Shown here in pieces: positions 16,224 to 24,875 of a DNA stretch of 64,000 nucleotides (position 1 is the stretch's first letter; each line of letters begins with the position of its first letter). Source of the DNA: Aurantimonas sp036549475 (lineage in GTDB: Bacteria; Pseudomonadota; Alphaproteobacteria; Rhizobiales; Rhizobiaceae); contig NZ_JAZHLI010000004.1 in NCBI RefSeq assembly GCF_036549475.1, positions 104,820-168,819 of the forward strand, in the 5' to 3' direction. A model generated the notes under the pieces. That model ran no database searches, was not told the origin of the DNA, and saw only the letters and a list, made by a program, of their open reading frames with translations. The translations under genes were made by a program, and so were the position numbers.

Positions 16224-16847
16224 CTACATGTGCTTCGTCAGCTTGCTGCGCAGAAGCTTGCGGTCGCGGCGCGTGCGCAGCTGAATGGTTTCCACCGTGT
16301 CCGGCGCGATCTGCCGGTCGCCATTGTCGTTCTTGTTGACCGCGAACCGACGCGTGGCACCGACCGGCATCCGCTCGGTACCGTAGAGCGCGACCACCGT
16401 GAGTTCGAAACTGGTGATCCTGTCCTTCCGGGTGAACTCCGGGTCGGTGCTGGTGATCTCCTGCAACAATTCGTCGAAATGCCCCAGATCCATGGAACGG
16501 CCGGTGCCGAGACTGCCCTGGCGCATGGCCGCATGCGGATTGTCGCCGAGGTCTTCGGGCAGGTCGCGCAGATCCGTCAGCGTGTATTCGCGCGTCTCCT
16601 CTCCGGCCTGGACGGTGGCGAGGAGGCTCGTCACATAGACTTCCTCGGCGCCCATGTTGGTGACGAGGCAGCGCGAACGGATGCCGTGACCGGCGCCACG
16701 GGTGATCAGGATCGAGGACCGGCGCTGGTGGCGGTAATTGTTGACGATGATCTGCAGGTAGACGGCCCAGACGCAGAGCATCGCCGCATTGATGAGGACG
16801 TTGAGCAGGCCGCTGTTTTCGGACATCCAGTTGAGCATGCCGACCAT
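16224..16847 (-). CDS. Membrane-anchored protein of unknown function
   Basis: The protein has 207 residues. One membrane helix lies at about residues 14-36 (LLNVLINAAMLCVWAVYLQIIV), followed by basic residues, so the bulk is probably cytoplasmic. The rest looks like a single alpha/beta domain rich in charged residues, ending with a very basic tail (RRDRKLLRSKLTKH). I recognise no catalytic motif. An ATG nine bases downstream is an alternative start. It sits between the converging leuB unit and leuD with no evident operon partner. Confidence 0.7.
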   Translation of the reverse strand: MVGMLNWMSENSGLLNVLINAAMLCVWAVYLQIIVNNYRHQRRSSILITRGAGHGIRSRCLVTNMGAEEVYVTSLLATVQAGEETREYTLTDLRDLPEDLGDNPHAAMRQGSLGTGRSMDLGHFDELLQEITSTDPEFTRKDRITSFELTVVALYGTERMPVGATRRFAVNKNDNGDRQIAPDTVETIQLRTRRDRKLLRSKLTKHM

Positions 16848-16986
16848 TCTCCTTCGGGTTCCGGTGGAGCCCGCGACCAGCCACGGCGCGGGATGCCCGG
16901 GCTAACTGCCGTCGCCGCAGCCTGCGGCAACGGCCGGAATGGTCAGCCGCCTACCGGCCTTGGCCGGGAGACGACGGCGCGGCAGG

Positions 16987-17592
16987 TCAGGCCCAGGGGC
17001 GGCGTTCGGCCAGCGCCTGCTCGTACGAGCCGATGGACTCGGCCTTCTCCATGGTCAGGCCGATGTCGTCGAGCCCGTTGAGCAGGCAATGCTTGCGGAA
17101 CGGGTCGATCTCGAAGCTGATCTCGCCGCCGTCCGGACCGGAAATGGTCTGGGCCTCCAGGTCGATCGTCAGGCGCGCATTGGCGCCGCGCTCGGCGTCG
17201 TCCATCAGGAGTTCGAGCTGCTCAGGCGTCACCTTGATCGGCAGGATGCCGTTCTTGAAGCAATTGTTGTAGAAGATGTCGGCGAAGGACGTGGAGATCA
17301 CGCAGCGTATGCCGAAGTCGAGCAGCGCCCACGGCGCATGTTCGCGCGACGAGCCGCAGCCGAAATTGTCGCCCGCCACCAGGATCTCGGCATTGCGGTA
17401 GGCCGGTTTGTTGAGGACGAAATCCGGGTTCTCCGAACCGTCGCGGTTGAATCGGGATTCCGCGAACAGGCCGGCGCCGAGACCGGTGCGCTTGATCGTC
17501 TTCAGATAATCCTTCGGAATGATCATGTCGGTGTCGACATTGATGATCGGCAGCGGCGCCGCGATCCCGGTCAGACGGTCGAATTTCTGCAT
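16987..17592 (-). CDS. leuD: 3-isopropylmalate dehydratase small subunit
   Basis: This 201-residue subunit works with LeuC (not in the window) to isomerise 2-isopropylmalate to 3-isopropylmalate. The signature INVDTDMIIPKDYLKTIKRTG and the GDNFGCGSSREHAPWAL loop are intact. The ATG at 17592 has AAGGGG at the right distance and gives the standard length. An ATG nine bases upstream overlaps that site, and longer starts add unrelated sequence. The gene is divergent from the lyase gene. Confidence 0.96.
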   Translation of the reverse strand: MQKFDRLTGIAAPLPIINVDTDMIIPKDYLKTIKRTGLGAGLFAESRFNRDGSENPDFVLNKPAYRNAEILVAGDNFGCGSSREHAPWALLDFGIRCVISTSFADIFYNNCFKNGILPIKVTPEQLELLMDDAERGANARLTIDLEAQTISGPDGGEISFEIDPFRKHCLLNGLDDIGLTMEKAESIGSYEQALAERRPWA

Positions 17593-17716
17593 GATGTCCA
17601 TCCCCTTGTGACGCCGGATATCCTCGGATGCGGGAGATAGCATGCCGGTGCCCGCAGGCAAACTTGCGAGGGACGACGAGCCTGCCGGGCAATTGCCTCG
17701 CGCGGCTGAATCGGCC

Positions 17717-18613
17717 ATGACATCGGCCATGACCTCATCCTATCGCCCACGCCGCTCGCTGCTCTTCGTTCCCGGCGCCAATGCCCGCGCGCTCGAGAAA
17801 TCCACCGGGCTCGACGCGGACGGGCTGATCTACGATCTGGAGGATTCCGCCGCCCCGAACGAGAAGGACGAGGCGCGCGAGAGACTGCGTACGCATCTGG
17901 CGGCTGGCGCCTTCCAGGGGGAGCGCATCGTGCGGATCAACACGCTCGACACGAAGTGGGGCACTGAAGATCTGCTGATGGCGCGCGGCGCCGGCGTCGA
18001 TGCCATCCTGCTTCCCAAGGTGGAGAGCGTGGAGATGCTGCGCGAAGCGGCCGACGCGCTGGCCGAAACGGACGCGCCCGACACGCTGAAGCTCTGGGCG
18101 ATGATCGAGACGCCGCTCGGTATTCTGGACGTCGGCGCGATTGCCGCCGCCGGCCGCCGCCACCGGCTTGGCGTCCTCATCGTGGGGCCCAACGACATCG
18201 CCCTGTCGACGGGCATCGAGCCTGGCCCCGACCGGGCGGAACTGCTGTCCTGGATGATGCAGATCGTCGTAGCGGCGAAGGCCTATGGCCTGGCCGTGCT
18301 CGACGGCGTCTATGCCGATTTTCGCAACGAGGCAGGCTTTGCCGGCGAATGCGCGGCCGGACGGCGCATGGGCTTCGACGGCAAGACGCTGATCCATCCC
18401 GCCCAGATCGGCGCCGCCAACGCGGCCTTCTCGCCGACGCCCGAGGCCATTGCCTGGGCCGAGCGGATCGTCGCCGCCTTCGCCGAGCCCGAAAACCGGG
18501 ACAAGGGCGTCCTGCAGCTCGACGGCCGCATGGTCGAGCGGCTGCATCTGATGCAGTCGAGGGCGCTCCTCGAGATGCGGGACATCATCGCCAATCGGGG
18601 GACGACGGCATGA
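17717..18613 (+). CDS. HpcH/HpaI-CitE family lyase (malyl-CoA lyase-like)
   Basis: This TIM-barrel enzyme of about 298 residues cleaves or forms C-C bonds of CoA thioesters. Family marks are RSLLFVPGAN at the N-terminus, the metal/substrate motif DLEDS, VRINTLDT, the catalytic MIETPLGIL strand, GPNDIAL, and GKTLIHPAQI near the end. This set is shared by citrate lyase beta subunit and malyl-CoA lyase; no citrate lyase alpha or gamma genes are near, so a malyl-CoA-type or thioesterase role is more likely. An ATG 12 bases downstream is an alternative start. Its stop overlaps the following DUF1737 gene (ATGA). Confidence 0.88.
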   Translation: MTSAMTSSYRPRRSLLFVPGANARALEKSTGLDADGLIYDLEDSAAPNEKDEARERLRTHLAAGAFQGERIVRINTLDTKWGTEDLLMARGAGVDAILLPKVESVEMLREAADALAETDAPDTLKLWAMIETPLGILDVGAIAAAGRRHRLGVLIVGPNDIALSTGIEPGPDRAELLSWMMQIVVAAKAYGLAVLDGVYADFRNEAGFAGECAAGRRMGFDGKTLIHPAQIGAANAAFSPTPEAIAWAERIVAAFAEPENRDKGVLQLDGRMVERLHLMQSRALLEMRDIIANRGTTA

Positions 18614-18816
18614 CACTCTATCGGTTCCTGTCCGGCCCGGACGATTCCAGCTTCTGCCACAAGGTCTCGCTGGCCCTGTCCAGTGGCTGGGAACTGCACG
18701 GCTCGCCGACCTACGCCTTCGACGCCGCATCGGGCATGATGCGCTGTGGCCAGGCGGTCACCAAGGTCGTCGAGGGGCGGGACTACGACCCGGCGATGAA
18801 GCTCGGCGAGCAATAG
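18610..18816 (+). CDS. DUF1737-family small protein
   Basis: This 68-residue protein reads MTLYRFLSGPDDSSFCHKVS and later GWELHGSPTYAFD, the pattern of the DUF1737 family, found as a small cytosolic protein. Its ATG overlaps the stop of the lyase gene by four bases, so it is translationally coupled to that enzyme. Function is unknown; a helper role for the lyase is only suggested by this coupling. Confidence 0.8.
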   Translation: MTLYRFLSGPDDSSFCHKVSLALSSGWELHGSPTYAFDAASGMMRCGQAVTKVVEGRDYDPAMKLGEQ

Positions 18817-18869
18817 CGACAGGACTCAAGGGAGGCGGTTCGAGGCGCAAGGCCAGCCGCCATGCCGCC

Positions 18870-19112
18870 ATGCCCGACAAGACGAAGCGACATCTGGAAT
18901 CGGCCCTCGGCTACGGAATCGGCTGTGCCGTCCTCGGCGTCGTGGCGCTCATCGGCCTGGCGATCTTCGGGCTCGTCGCCGTCGCCATGCCGATGACCCT
19001 GTCGATCGTCCTTGGCACGCTCTCGGTGCTGGCGTTTCTGGGCTGGCGCCGACGGCGTCAGGCGACCGATTCCTCCAGAGCCTCCATGTCGTCGTCCGAC
19101 AGGCCGAAATGA
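18870..19112 (+). CDS. Small two-helix membrane protein
   Basis: This 80-residue frame has two hydrophobic stretches (about residues 13-35 and 38-57) followed by WRRRRQ, so it would be an inner membrane hairpin with cytoplasmic ends. The last 17 codons overlap the 3' end of the opposing metallopeptidase gene and may be non-conserved. There is no strong ribosome binding site. It is likely but not certain to be real. Confidence 0.45.
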   Translation: MPDKTKRHLESALGYGIGCAVLGVVALIGLAIFGLVAVAMPMTLSIVLGTLSVLAFLGWRRRRQATDSSRASMSSSDRPK

Positions 19113-19480
19113 TGCCCGATCTCGTGGATCAGGACATGCGAGACGAGGCTGCCCAGCGTCTCCTCGTGCTCGGCCCAGTAGTCGAGGATCGGCCGGCGAT
19201 AAAGCAGGATCCGGTTCGGCATCTCGCCGGTGACCGGGCTGGCGAGATCGCCGATGGCACGGCCCTCGAACAGGCCGAGAATGTCGAAGGGGCTCTCCAG
19301 ATCCACCTCCCGGACGACGTCGTCATCGGGAAACTCGGCGACGAAGAAGCGAATGTCGCCGGACAGCGCGCGGAATTCGGCGGGTAGCTCGCCATAGGCC
19401 TTGATAGCGATGGCCTCGATTACGTCGAGCCCCGGCGCCATCTGCCGTTCCCAGTTGCCGGGCATCATCCCATCGCTCAC
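19058..19480 (-). CDS. Small zincin-like metallopeptidase family protein
   Basis: This 140-residue protein contains HEIGHHFGLSDDDMEALEE, an HExxHxxGxxD zinc site near the C-terminus as in the minimal zincin (DUF1025-like) family. The start is GTG at 19480 with AAGGAG eight bases upstream, and it overlaps the cytochrome gene stop (GTGA). This coupling makes it the last gene of the oxidase operon. The small size and absence of a signal peptide indicate a cytoplasmic protein. Its substrate is unknown, and a role in oxidase maturation is only a guess from position. Confidence 0.85.
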   Translation of the reverse strand: MSDGMMPGNWERQMAPGLDVIEAIAIKAYGELPAEFRALSGDIRFFVAEFPDDDVVREVDLESPFDILGLFEGRAIGDLASPVTGEMPNRILLYRRPILDYWAEHEETLGSLVSHVLIHEIGHHFGLSDDDMEALEESVA

Positions 19481-20736
19481 GGTCGGATCTCCTTCTCTGC
19501 GTCGTCGCCCGATGCGGTCTGGCCATACCAGGCGGAGACGGCCTCGATGTGCTCGTCGGTCAGGTGCTTGGCGATGTTGCGCATCACATGGGCATAGGCG
19601 GTGCCGCCGCGCTCGCCCTCCTTCCACAGGTGAAGCTGCGTGGCTAGGTACCATTCCGGCTGACCGGCGAGGCGCGGATAGGCGGCGTTGCGCAAGGTCT
19701 CGCGGTTGGGACCATCGGGCCCGTGGCAGCTTTCGCAGGCGGGCAGCTTGCGATCCGGCAGGCCGGTTTCGGCCAGCATGCGCCCCAGCGCCAGCAGGCC
19801 CTCGCGGTCATGAGGCGGCCCGGATGCCGCCGCCGGCAGCACGGTCTCCGCGGTCCCGGTCCGTAGCGGCTGGGTACCCGTTTCTGCGACAGCAGCCGCA
19901 ACGATCGGCGTCACCGCCTCGGGGCCCTCCACGGCGGCGTAGTGCCTGGCGAGTCGCTCCAGCACGTCAGCCTCGTAGCGCCGTGCCGGCGGCTGCATGA
20001 AGCCGCTGGCACGCTTGCCGGCGGCATAGGCGAGGAGACTGGCGTAGAGATAGTCGGCCGGCTGGCCGGCCAGCACCGGGAAGGTGCCGGCGGGACCGCG
20101 CCCATAGCCGTCGCGGCCGTGGCATCGGGCGCAGTCGGCCAGGGCGTCCGCGAAGGCCGGATCGGCGTCCACGCCGGTCTCGGCACCCGCGTCGGCGGCG
20201 TCGCCGCCCGAAAGGGCCAGGTCGCGATAGGCCGCCGGCGGCATGCCGGGCAGGGCGCGCAGGAAGGCGACCTGGGCCCAGATCTCGTCACTGCGGTGCT
20301 GGGTGGGCCAGGCCGGCATGCCGGTATATTTGATGCCGTGCTGGACGATCCAGAACAGCTCCCGGTCGGACCATTCCGGGATCCGGTCCTCGAGGCGCGG
20401 CGGGTGCGGCGTCATCGACAGGACGACCGGCGACTGCTTCTCGGTCGGGCTGGCGTGGCATGGCGCGCAGCCGGTGGCGAAGTGTCCGGCGCCCCGCTTG
20501 ACCAGCGAGGGGTCCGACAGATCGAGGTCGTCGGGGATCGTCACCGCCAGCGACTGCTTTTCGGCGGCATTGCCCATGACCCAGTGCAGGAACCAGCCGA
20601 CAGGCGCGAAATGGCCCGAAGAGGCGGCGATCGGCACCATGCCGGACCATCCGACCGCGAAGGCGGCGAGAACGCCGGCGGCCCCGGCGAGGCCGATCCG
20701 CTTCCAGGTCAGGACGAAGTCGATCCGCTTGCGCAT
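19477..20736 (-). CDS. Membrane-anchored triheme cytochrome c
   Basis: This 419-residue protein has an N-terminal membrane anchor (about residues 12-32) and three CxxCH heme sites: CAPCH, CARCH and CESCH. Each is followed by a plausible distal methionine region. It would lie in the periplasm and pass electrons between quinol or cytochrome donors and the oxidase encoded just upstream. The ATG sits at the stop of the preceding small membrane gene (TAATG). A triheme cytochrome of this architecture beside an oxidase resembles the alcohol-dehydrogenase-type cytochrome subunit, but here it belongs to the cox operon. Confidence 0.9.
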   Translation of the reverse strand: MRKRIDFVLTWKRIGLAGAAGVLAAFAVGWSGMVPIAASSGHFAPVGWFLHWVMGNAAEKQSLAVTIPDDLDLSDPSLVKRGAGHFATGCAPCHASPTEKQSPVVLSMTPHPPRLEDRIPEWSDRELFWIVQHGIKYTGMPAWPTQHRSDEIWAQVAFLRALPGMPPAAYRDLALSGGDAADAGAETGVDADPAFADALADCARCHGRDGYGRGPAGTFPVLAGQPADYLYASLLAYAAGKRASGFMQPPARRYEADVLERLARHYAAVEGPEAVTPIVAAAVAETGTQPLRTGTAETVLPAAASGPPHDREGLLALGRMLAETGLPDRKLPACESCHGPDGPNRETLRNAAYPRLAGQPEWYLATQLHLWKEGERGGTAYAHVMRNIAKHLTDEHIEAVSAWYGQTASGDDAEKEIRP

Positions 20737-21113
20737 TATCGGCAATCCGCGATCATGATGGCGGGCAGGACGCTGAAGATGACGCCGATGAAGGACAGCG
20801 CGGCCAGGAGCAGCGTCGAGAACTCGAAAAACCGCTCGCGGTCCTCCGGCGTGTTCTGGTCGTGGCGATAGCCGCCACCGTAGCGCGACCAGTCCCGCCA
20901 GGCGCGCCTGAAGCCGTAGGCGATCACGATCAGCGACAGGAGCGTGACCACGCCGATGGCGATCCGCGCGGTGGTCAGGTCGTCGAACAGCCAGTTCTGC
21001 GGCGCGCAGGCATAGGCTGCCACCGTATAGCTGAACAGGAAGTGCAGCGCCCAGACCAGGGGCGCGGCGATCAGCGTCCACAGATTGTCATAGGTGCGTT
21101 TGTCGACCGACAT
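20736..21113 (-). CDS. Small membrane protein of the cox operon
   Basis: This 125-residue protein has three predicted membrane helices (about residues 12-32, 46-68 and 96-119). It lies nine bases after the CoxI-CoxIII gene and touches the triheme cytochrome start. Proteins of this size occupy the last place of coxMNOP-type clusters in Bradyrhizobium relatives (coxP position). I see no metal-binding motif. It may be an assembly or accessory subunit. Confidence 0.8.
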   Translation of the reverse strand: MSVDKRTYDNLWTLIAAPLVWALHFLFSYTVAAYACAPQNWLFDDLTTARIAIGVVTLLSLIVIAYGFRRAWRDWSRYGGGYRHDQNTPEDRERFFEFSTLLLAALSFIGVIFSVLPAIMIADCR

Positions 21114-21122
21114 CGTCGCCTC

Positions 21123-23684
21123 CTAGACCAAGAGCGGGAAGAGCGAGATCGTCACCACCGTCGCCAGCGCGGTCACGCCCATGAAGTGCCAGTAGAGGGC
21201 GACATTGTGGATATCGATGTCGAAGACCGGGGTGAGCTTGCCGGCCAGCGAGCGGGCGAGGCAGTAGAACAGCATGAGCGCGCCGACCGCACCATGGGCG
21301 GCGGTCCAGATGACCAGCGTCCAGACGATCGCCGGATGGACGTGGACCGTCGGGTCCATGCCGGTGGAATAGGGCGCCCAGACCAGCGCCGCCGACGCCG
21401 CGAGGCTGAGCGCGGCGCCGCCGCCCATCAGGAGACGCGACAGGCCGACGCGTTCGCGGTTGTTGGCGATAAGCGCCAGCTGGGGCGCGATCCACGCCGC
21501 GGCGAACAGCCCGAGCGCGATCAGCGGCCAGAGGAGCCCCGGCCCCTGCGAGACCGGCGGCGGGAAGTCCGCATGGATGGTGAAGAAGAAATAATAGCCG
21601 AAGGCCAGTCCGGCAAAGGCGGTGCCGTCGCCGATCATGGTGATGAACATCGCCCACCAGCCGACCGAGTGCGGGCCCGAAGTGTAAAGCGGCAGCGACA
21701 GGCCACGCCCGACATCCTTCGACATCTTCTCCGGGATCACGGCCGTGCCGCGCCATAGCCAGACAATGATCGCCGCGGTCGCCAGCACCATCGCGGCAAT
21801 CGTCAGGTACCAGTAGTGGAACGTGGCGAGGATGAAGACGGCGCCGAGGAACATCGCTGCCCAGAAGGTCATGAAGGTCGGTCCGGGCACGCGCAGGCAC
21901 TGGATCGGCCGCCCGTCGAGGACGCTGGTCACGATGGTCTCGCGCTTCATCTCGACGGCGTCGGGCAGGTAGAAGCGCCCCTTGTCGACATCGTCGATGA
22001 AGTTCGGCTGATCCCAGATCGGGTAGCGCGTGGTGACCAGCGGGATCGAGCGCGCGCCCCAGTTCTCGCCGGGCATCTCGCCCAGCCATTCCAGCGTGCC
22101 GGCGTTCCAAGGATTGCGCCTGGCGTAGGGCTCCTTGCCGCGCGGCCGCAGGACGTCGGCCACGACCACGAGGAAGCCGGACGCGAAGATGAAGGCGCCG
22201 ATCGTCGAGATCAGGTTGGGAATCTCCAGCCCCAGCGCCTCCGGATAGGTCCAGACCCGTCGCGGCATGCCCATCAGCCCGGACCAGTGCATCGGCATGA
22301 AGGCGACGTTGAAGCCCACGAACATCAGCCAGAAGGCGATCTTGCCGAAGCGGTCGGACATCTTGCGGCCGCCGATCAGCGGCCAGTAATAGTAGACGCC
22401 GGCGATCAGCGGGAACAGCATGCCGCCGATCAGGACGTAATGGAGATGGGCGACGATGAAATAGGTGTCGTGCGCCTGCCAGTCGAAGGGCGCCAGCGCG
22501 ATCATCACGCCGGTCAGCCCGCCGATGACGAAGATCGCCAGGAAGCCGGAGACGAACAGCATCGGCACCGAATAGATCACCCGGCCGGTGAGCATCGTCG
22601 CCAGGAAGACGAAGATCTGGATGCCGGTGGGGATCGCCACCGCCTCGGAGGCGGCGGAGAAGAAGCCGAGCGAGATCGCCGGCAGTCCGGTGGCGTACAT
22701 GTGGTGGACCCACAGGCCGAAGGACAGAAAGCCCGTGCCCACGGCGGCCAGCACGATCCAGGAATAGCCCAGGAGCGGACGCTGGGAGAAGGTCGGCACG
22801 ATCATCGCCAGCAGCGCGATGGCCGGCAGGAAGACGATGTAGACCTCCGGATGGCCGAAGATCCAGAACAGGTGCTGCCACAGCATCGGGTCGCCGCCGC
22901 GGGTCGGGTCGAAGAACGGCCAGTTGAACAGCCGTTCGAGCTCGAACAGGATGTCCCCGGCGATCAGCGGCGGGAAGGCGAAGAGGATCATGCCGGCCAC
23001 GACCAGCACGTACCAGCCATAGAGCGGCATCAGATTGAGCCGCATGCCCGGCGGCCGGCACTTTAGCGTGCCGACGATCAGCTCGACGGCCGCCGCGATC
23101 GAGGCGACCTCGATGAAGGAGAGGCCGAGGAGCCAGATGTCAGGGCCATAGCCGGGCGAGAACCGCTCCTGGGTGGTCAGCGGCGGATACATGAACCAGC
23201 CGCCCTCGGGCGCGGAATCAAAGAAGATCGACCCGCAGACGAAGACCCCGCCGATCAGGAAGCACCAGTAGCCGAAGGCCGACAGGCGCGGGAACGGCAG
23301 GTCGCGCGCACCCAGCATCTGCGGCAGGAGGATGATCGCCACGGCCTCGAAGATCGGCACCGCGAACAGGAACATCATCACGGTGCCGTGCAGCGTATAG
23401 ACCTGGTTGTAGAAGGATGCCGTCAGGAAGTCGTTTTCGGGCACGGCCAGCTGGCTGCGGATCATCAGCCCGAGCACGCCGGCAAACAGCATGAAGGCGA
23501 AGGAGGTGGCGGTGTACCAGACCCCGACTTCGGTATTGTTGACCGCCGACCAGTAGCGCCAGCCCTTCGGCGCGGCCCACACCTTGCGCAGCCGGTCCTC
23601 CTGCTCGCGGCGGACGGCCTCGTCCTCCTGGTCGCGATCCGAAGCGCCGGTGAACGCCGGATTGTCGAAGGGTGTCTCGCTCAT
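21123..23684 (-). CDS. Cytochrome c oxidase subunit I-III fusion
   Basis: This 853-residue protein joins subunit I (about residues 30-560) with subunit III (about residues 620-853). Subunit I has the heme-copper core: WIFGHPEVYIVFLP with the A1-type glutamate, LWVHHMYATG for two CuB histidines, and AHLHYVLIGG. The linker carries a short soluble and helical part. Subunit III shows TSGPHSVGWWAMFITMIGDG and the final HFMGVTALATVV. It pumps protons while reducing oxygen. Its ATG overlaps the coxB stop by four bases. Confidence 0.95.
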   Translation of the reverse strand: MSETPFDNPAFTGASDRDQEDEAVRREQEDRLRKVWAAPKGWRYWSAVNNTEVGVWYTATSFAFMLFAGVLGLMIRSQLAVPENDFLTASFYNQVYTLHGTVMMFLFAVPIFEAVAIILLPQMLGARDLPFPRLSAFGYWCFLIGGVFVCGSIFFDSAPEGGWFMYPPLTTQERFSPGYGPDIWLLGLSFIEVASIAAAVELIVGTLKCRPPGMRLNLMPLYGWYVLVVAGMILFAFPPLIAGDILFELERLFNWPFFDPTRGGDPMLWQHLFWIFGHPEVYIVFLPAIALLAMIVPTFSQRPLLGYSWIVLAAVGTGFLSFGLWVHHMYATGLPAISLGFFSAASEAVAIPTGIQIFVFLATMLTGRVIYSVPMLFVSGFLAIFVIGGLTGVMIALAPFDWQAHDTYFIVAHLHYVLIGGMLFPLIAGVYYYWPLIGGRKMSDRFGKIAFWLMFVGFNVAFMPMHWSGLMGMPRRVWTYPEALGLEIPNLISTIGAFIFASGFLVVVADVLRPRGKEPYARRNPWNAGTLEWLGEMPGENWGARSIPLVTTRYPIWDQPNFIDDVDKGRFYLPDAVEMKRETIVTSVLDGRPIQCLRVPGPTFMTFWAAMFLGAVFILATFHYWYLTIAAMVLATAAIIVWLWRGTAVIPEKMSKDVGRGLSLPLYTSGPHSVGWWAMFITMIGDGTAFAGLAFGYYFFFTIHADFPPPVSQGPGLLWPLIALGLFAAAWIAPQLALIANNRERVGLSRLLMGGGAALSLAASAALVWAPYSTGMDPTVHVHPAIVWTLVIWTAAHGAVGALMLFYCLARSLAGKLTPVFDIDIHNVALYWHFMGVTALATVVTISLFPLLV

Positions 23685-24742
23685 TCGAGGCTTCCCAGCC
23701 ATTGGGCCATGACGGCGATTTCGGTGTCCGGCAGGACGCCGAAGGACGGCATCTCGACGCCCGGCTTGACGTGATCGGTGGAGTGGATGAAGCGGGCGAT
23801 GTTGGCCTCGCTCGTCGGCAGCAGGCCGGCAGCGATGGTCCGGCGTGCGGCGACATGGGTCAGGTCCGGGCCGACGCGGCCGTTGGCCTTGGTGCCGCGC
23901 ACCGCGTGGCAGGCGCCGCAGCCATTCTTCAGGAACAGGGTCCTGCCTGGATGGTCGGTCACGGCGGCGGGGCGGGCCATGGCCGCGACATGGGCGTCGT
24001 ATTCGGCCTGCGGCACGACCACGACGCGCAGGCCCATCTGAGTGTGGGCGTCGCCGCAGAATTCGGCGCAGACGCCGTTATAGACGCCTTCGCGGGTCGG
24101 CTCGAGCACCAGCCGGTTCACCCGTCCGGGGATTGCGTCGGTCTTTCCGGCGATGGCCGGGACCCAGAAGGAGTGGATCACGTCGGGGCTGCCCAGCAGG
24201 ATCTCGCTGCGCCGCCCGAGCGGCAGCCACACTTCGTTGGCGCTTTCGACGCCGCCGACGGGCAGGCTGCGCACGACGCCGGTCTCGCCTTCGACATCGT
24301 AGGAGACGCGCCACCAGAACCGTTCGCCCGAGACCGCGATGGTGGGCCCGTCCGCCGCGCGTCGCAGCTCCGGCATCATTGCGAGGCCCCAGATCAGCAG
24401 CCCGGCCAGCACGACGACGGGAAAGACGCCGCCGCCCCAGACGATCAGCCGCAATCCGGTCTTCTCGCTGTGGGCGCGGGGCCGCGTCTTCGTGGCGTAG
24501 ATGCCGAGCCCGATGACGAGCACCCAGATGGCGACCGAGCCGACCAGCATGACCCAGAAGAGGAACTCGACCGCGCTGGCCTCTGCCCCGGCACCCTCGA
24601 AGACCGATTGCGGTCCGGCGCAGCCGGCAAGGAGTGCAAGGCCTGTCAGGGCCAGAAGCCGGACACCCCCGGACAGGAGCGATCGCGCGGACGACCGGCG
24701 GAAAGGCGGAGACCCTCTCGTGAGCGGCCGCGGTGCCGGCAT
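23681..24742 (-). CDS. coxB: Cytochrome c oxidase subunit II fused to cytochrome c
   Basis: This 353-residue protein starts with a lipoprotein-like signal (LALLAGC), followed by two membrane helices (about residues 60-84 and 100-120) and a periplasmic CuA domain with CAEFCGDAHTQM. A C-terminal cytochrome c domain has one CGACH heme site and ends with PSFGVLPDTEI. That is the caa3-type arrangement, in which the oxidase carries its own cytochrome c. It is the first gene of a leftward operon: coxB, I-III fusion, small membrane protein, triheme cytochrome, metallopeptidase. About 130 bases upstream separate it from dnaE2 and should hold the promoter. Confidence 0.95.
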   Translation of the reverse strand: MPAPRPLTRGSPPFRRSSARSLLSGGVRLLALTGLALLAGCAGPQSVFEGAGAEASAVEFLFWVMLVGSVAIWVLVIGLGIYATKTRPRAHSEKTGLRLIVWGGGVFPVVVLAGLLIWGLAMMPELRRAADGPTIAVSGERFWWRVSYDVEGETGVVRSLPVGGVESANEVWLPLGRRSEILLGSPDVIHSFWVPAIAGKTDAIPGRVNRLVLEPTREGVYNGVCAEFCGDAHTQMGLRVVVVPQAEYDAHVAAMARPAAVTDHPGRTLFLKNGCGACHAVRGTKANGRVGPDLTHVAARRTIAAGLLPTSEANIARFIHSTDHVKPGVEMPSFGVLPDTEIAVMAQWLGSLE

Positions 24743-24875
24743 GGTCGTCCTTTCGATATGGCGCGGTCGCCGGGCAGAGGGCGCTCATGGCGGTCTTCGA
24801 TCCGAAGATAGGGGCCGTGGTGGTTTCGGCCAGAACCAAATCGGCAGGCGCCGAAGCCTCGGGGCAAGCCGGCGG

